A stretch of 58,073 bases of DNA, from assembly GCF_000497445.1 (NCBI RefSeq), contig NZ_CM002285.1, positions 8,709,659-8,767,731 on the forward strand, read 5' to 3'. A program made the translations under genes and the position numbers. The notes under the pieces are model-generated. The model made no database searches, was not told where the DNA came from, and saw nothing but the letters and a program-made list of their open reading frames with translations. Of this stretch, positions 57,119-58,073 are shown piece after piece; positions within the stretch are counted from its first letter, which is position 1, and every line of letters begins with the position of its first letter. Source of the DNA: Streptomyces roseochromogenus subsp. oscitans DS 12.976 (GTDB lineage: Bacteria; Actinomycetota; Actinomycetes; Streptomycetales; Streptomycetaceae).

Positions 57119-57499
57119 ATGACCGAGGCGAAGGACGAGCGCCGGCCGGCCGGCGAACTCGAAGCGAGTGTCATGGCCGCACTCTGGGCCGCCGCCGCGC
57201 CCCAGACACCCGGCCAGGTCCAGCGAAGCCTCGGCGCGGACCTGGCCCGCACGACGGTGACCACGATCCTCACCCGCCTCTACGACAAGGGGGTCGTCGA
57301 ACGGCACCGCCAGGGCCGGGGCTACGCCTACCTCCCGGTCCAGGAGGTCCAGGACGCCCACGGCCTCACCGCCCGCCGGATGCACAGCGAGCTGGACCGC
57401 GACGGCGACCGCGAGACCGTACTCGCCCGCTTCGTCGCCCAGCTCAGCCCCCGCGACGAACGCATCCTGCGCGACCTCCTCGAACCCGACGAACGATGA
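57119..57499 (+). CDS. BlaI/MecI/CopY-family repressor
   Basis: 126 residues. Winged-helix domain: GELEASVMAALWAAAAPQTP, RTTVTTILTRLYDKGVVERH, GRGYAYLPVQ, then a dimerisation helix region (LARFVAQLSPRDERILRDLL). The family is inactivated by proteolysis triggered by an M56 membrane sensor, and just such a gene follows with an ATGA overlap. ATG at 57119 with GGGGTGAGG upstream. Confidence 0.9.
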   Translation: MTEAKDERRPAGELEASVMAALWAAAAPQTPGQVQRSLGADLARTTVTTILTRLYDKGVVERHRQGRGYAYLPVQEVQDAHGLTARRMHSELDRDGDRETVLARFVAQLSPRDERILRDLLEPDER

Positions 57500-58073
57500 C
57501 CGCACTGCTTCTGCTGCCCCTGCTGCTGCCGATCGCCCTGCCGGCCCTGGCCCGCCGGGCCCTGGACCGGCTGGCCCCGGTCGCCGCGCTGTGGGCCGTC
57601 ACCGCGAGCGCGGTCGTCCTCGCCGGCTGCTCACTGGCCGCGCTCGGCTCGCTCGTCCTCGTCGGGCTGCTCAAGATCCCGCTCTTCGCCGCGGTCGGCC
57701 AGCTGGTCCACCCGCTGCGCACCGCCTCGGACCTCGTCGTCCTGCCCGCCGCCGCGACCTCCGTCGGTGCCCTCGCCGTCTGCGGCTGGACCCTCGTCCG
57801 CTCGGTGCTGCACCAGACCCGCGCCTTCCGCGCCGCCCGCACCCAGGCCGGGCGCGGGCCGTCGGCCGGCGACCTGTGCGTGGTGGACTCGCCCCGCCCC
57901 GATGCCTACGCGCTGCCCGGCCGCCCGCACCGCATCGTCGTCACGACCGCGATGCTGCGCAGCCTGGACGGCCCCGAGCGGGAGGCGCTCTTCGCGCACG
58001 AGCGGGCGCACAACGACGGCCACCACCACTACTTCCTCGCCGCCGCCGAACTCACCGCGCACTGCCACCCGGC
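57496..58073 (+). CDS. M56-family membrane metallopeptidase (BlaR1-like), partial
   Basis: About 192 codons before the window ends. N-terminal hydrophobic helices (TALLLLPLLLPIALPALA, LWAVTASAVVLAGCSLAALG, ASDLVVLPAAATSVGALAVC) and the zinc motif HERAH in LFAHERAHNDGHHH define an M56 peptidase. The start overlaps the BlaI stop (ATGA). The pair forms a sensor-repressor unit; the signal (cell-wall stress or other) is not evident, and no beta-lactamase is in view. Confidence 0.87.
   Translation, partial: MTALLLLPLLLPIALPALARRALDRLAPVAALWAVTASAVVLAGCSLAALGSLVLVGLLKIPLFAAVGQLVHPLRTASDLVVLPAAATSVGALAVCGWTLVRSVLHQTRAFRAARTQAGRGPSAGDLCVVDSPRPDAYALPGRPHRIVVTTAMLRSLDGPEREALFAHERAHNDGHHHYFLAAAELTAHCHP

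Noticed and set aside
1..58073. CRISPR array, tRNA or rRNA genes
   Set aside because: No regularly spaced identical repeats and no tRNA-like cloverleaf or rRNA sequence noticed.

Overview
This window is high-GC actinobacterial DNA and almost certainly comes from a Streptomyces chromosome. The evidence is the codon bias together with lineage-specific families: a LAxTG-anchored chaplin, an SsgA-like sporulation protein, an NsdA/NsdB-type regulator, a DUF397 protein, PhoP-type GTTCACC boxes and an ALF-repeat polymorphic toxin. From memory, nsdB and chpB also have nearby locus numbers in S. coelicolor (SCO7252 and SCO7257), so part of the window (about 5.1-27.8 kb) probably matches the SCO72xx region. 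No tRNA, rRNA or CRISPR array was seen.

Layout. 1-4.6 kb: an acyl-CoA catabolic cluster (partial acyl-CoA synthetase divergent from a crotonase, a two-domain DUF35 protein and two translationally coupled thiolase-fold proteins) with a palindromic operator in the divergent gap. 4.7-11.6 kb: DUF397 protein, universal stress protein, two secreted esterase-type hydrolases, a small unknown protein and a secreted peptidoglycan amidase. 11.9-17.2 kb: phosphotransferase, NsdB-type regulator, PAS/SpoIIE-type phosphatase and a divergent SsgA-like protein; the gap between the last two carries three palindromes. 17.3-27.8 kb: Tat-exported phospholipase C behind a PHO box, a Gfo/Idh dehydrogenase, a release-factor-like protein, an alpha/beta hydrolase, asparagine synthetase, a DUF4232 protein, a secreted tripeptidyl aminopeptidase and a long chaplin with a BldN-like promoter. 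27.9-32.0 kb: membrane protein, two GNAT proteins, a fold-back repeat and a secreted protein. 32.0-37.7 kb: a chitosan/glucosamine module made of a GH2 exo-glucosaminidase, a ROK repressor and an APC permease, with two copies of one 24-bp interlaced palindrome lying on the predicted promoters.

37.7-41.0 kb holds small accessory genes. 41.0-46.4 kb is a decaying sulfur-acquisition island: a broken LysR regulator, an intact RHVDL-type cysteine leader peptide, a wrecked sfnG, an intact ssuD, an HXXEE protein, an acyl-CoA-dehydrogenase tail fused to phage-like debris, and about 0.7 kb of degraded sequence. 46.4-52.9 kb is a secreted conflict locus: an S1-fold protein lacking its catalytic His and Ser, a small secreted protein, and divergently a 1183-residue ALF-repeat toxin followed by an ATGA-overlapping immunity candidate and a strong terminator. 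52.9-54.4 kb carries relics of an IS5-type transposase and of an ECF sigma factor around an intact VOC gene. 54.4-58.1 kb: aldehyde dehydrogenase, aldo/keto reductase, and a BlaI/M56 sensor pair cut by the window end.

The observations most worth following are the shared operator of the chitosan module, the toxin locus with its pseudoprotease neighbour, and the cysteine leader peptide that remains in front of a dead sfnG.
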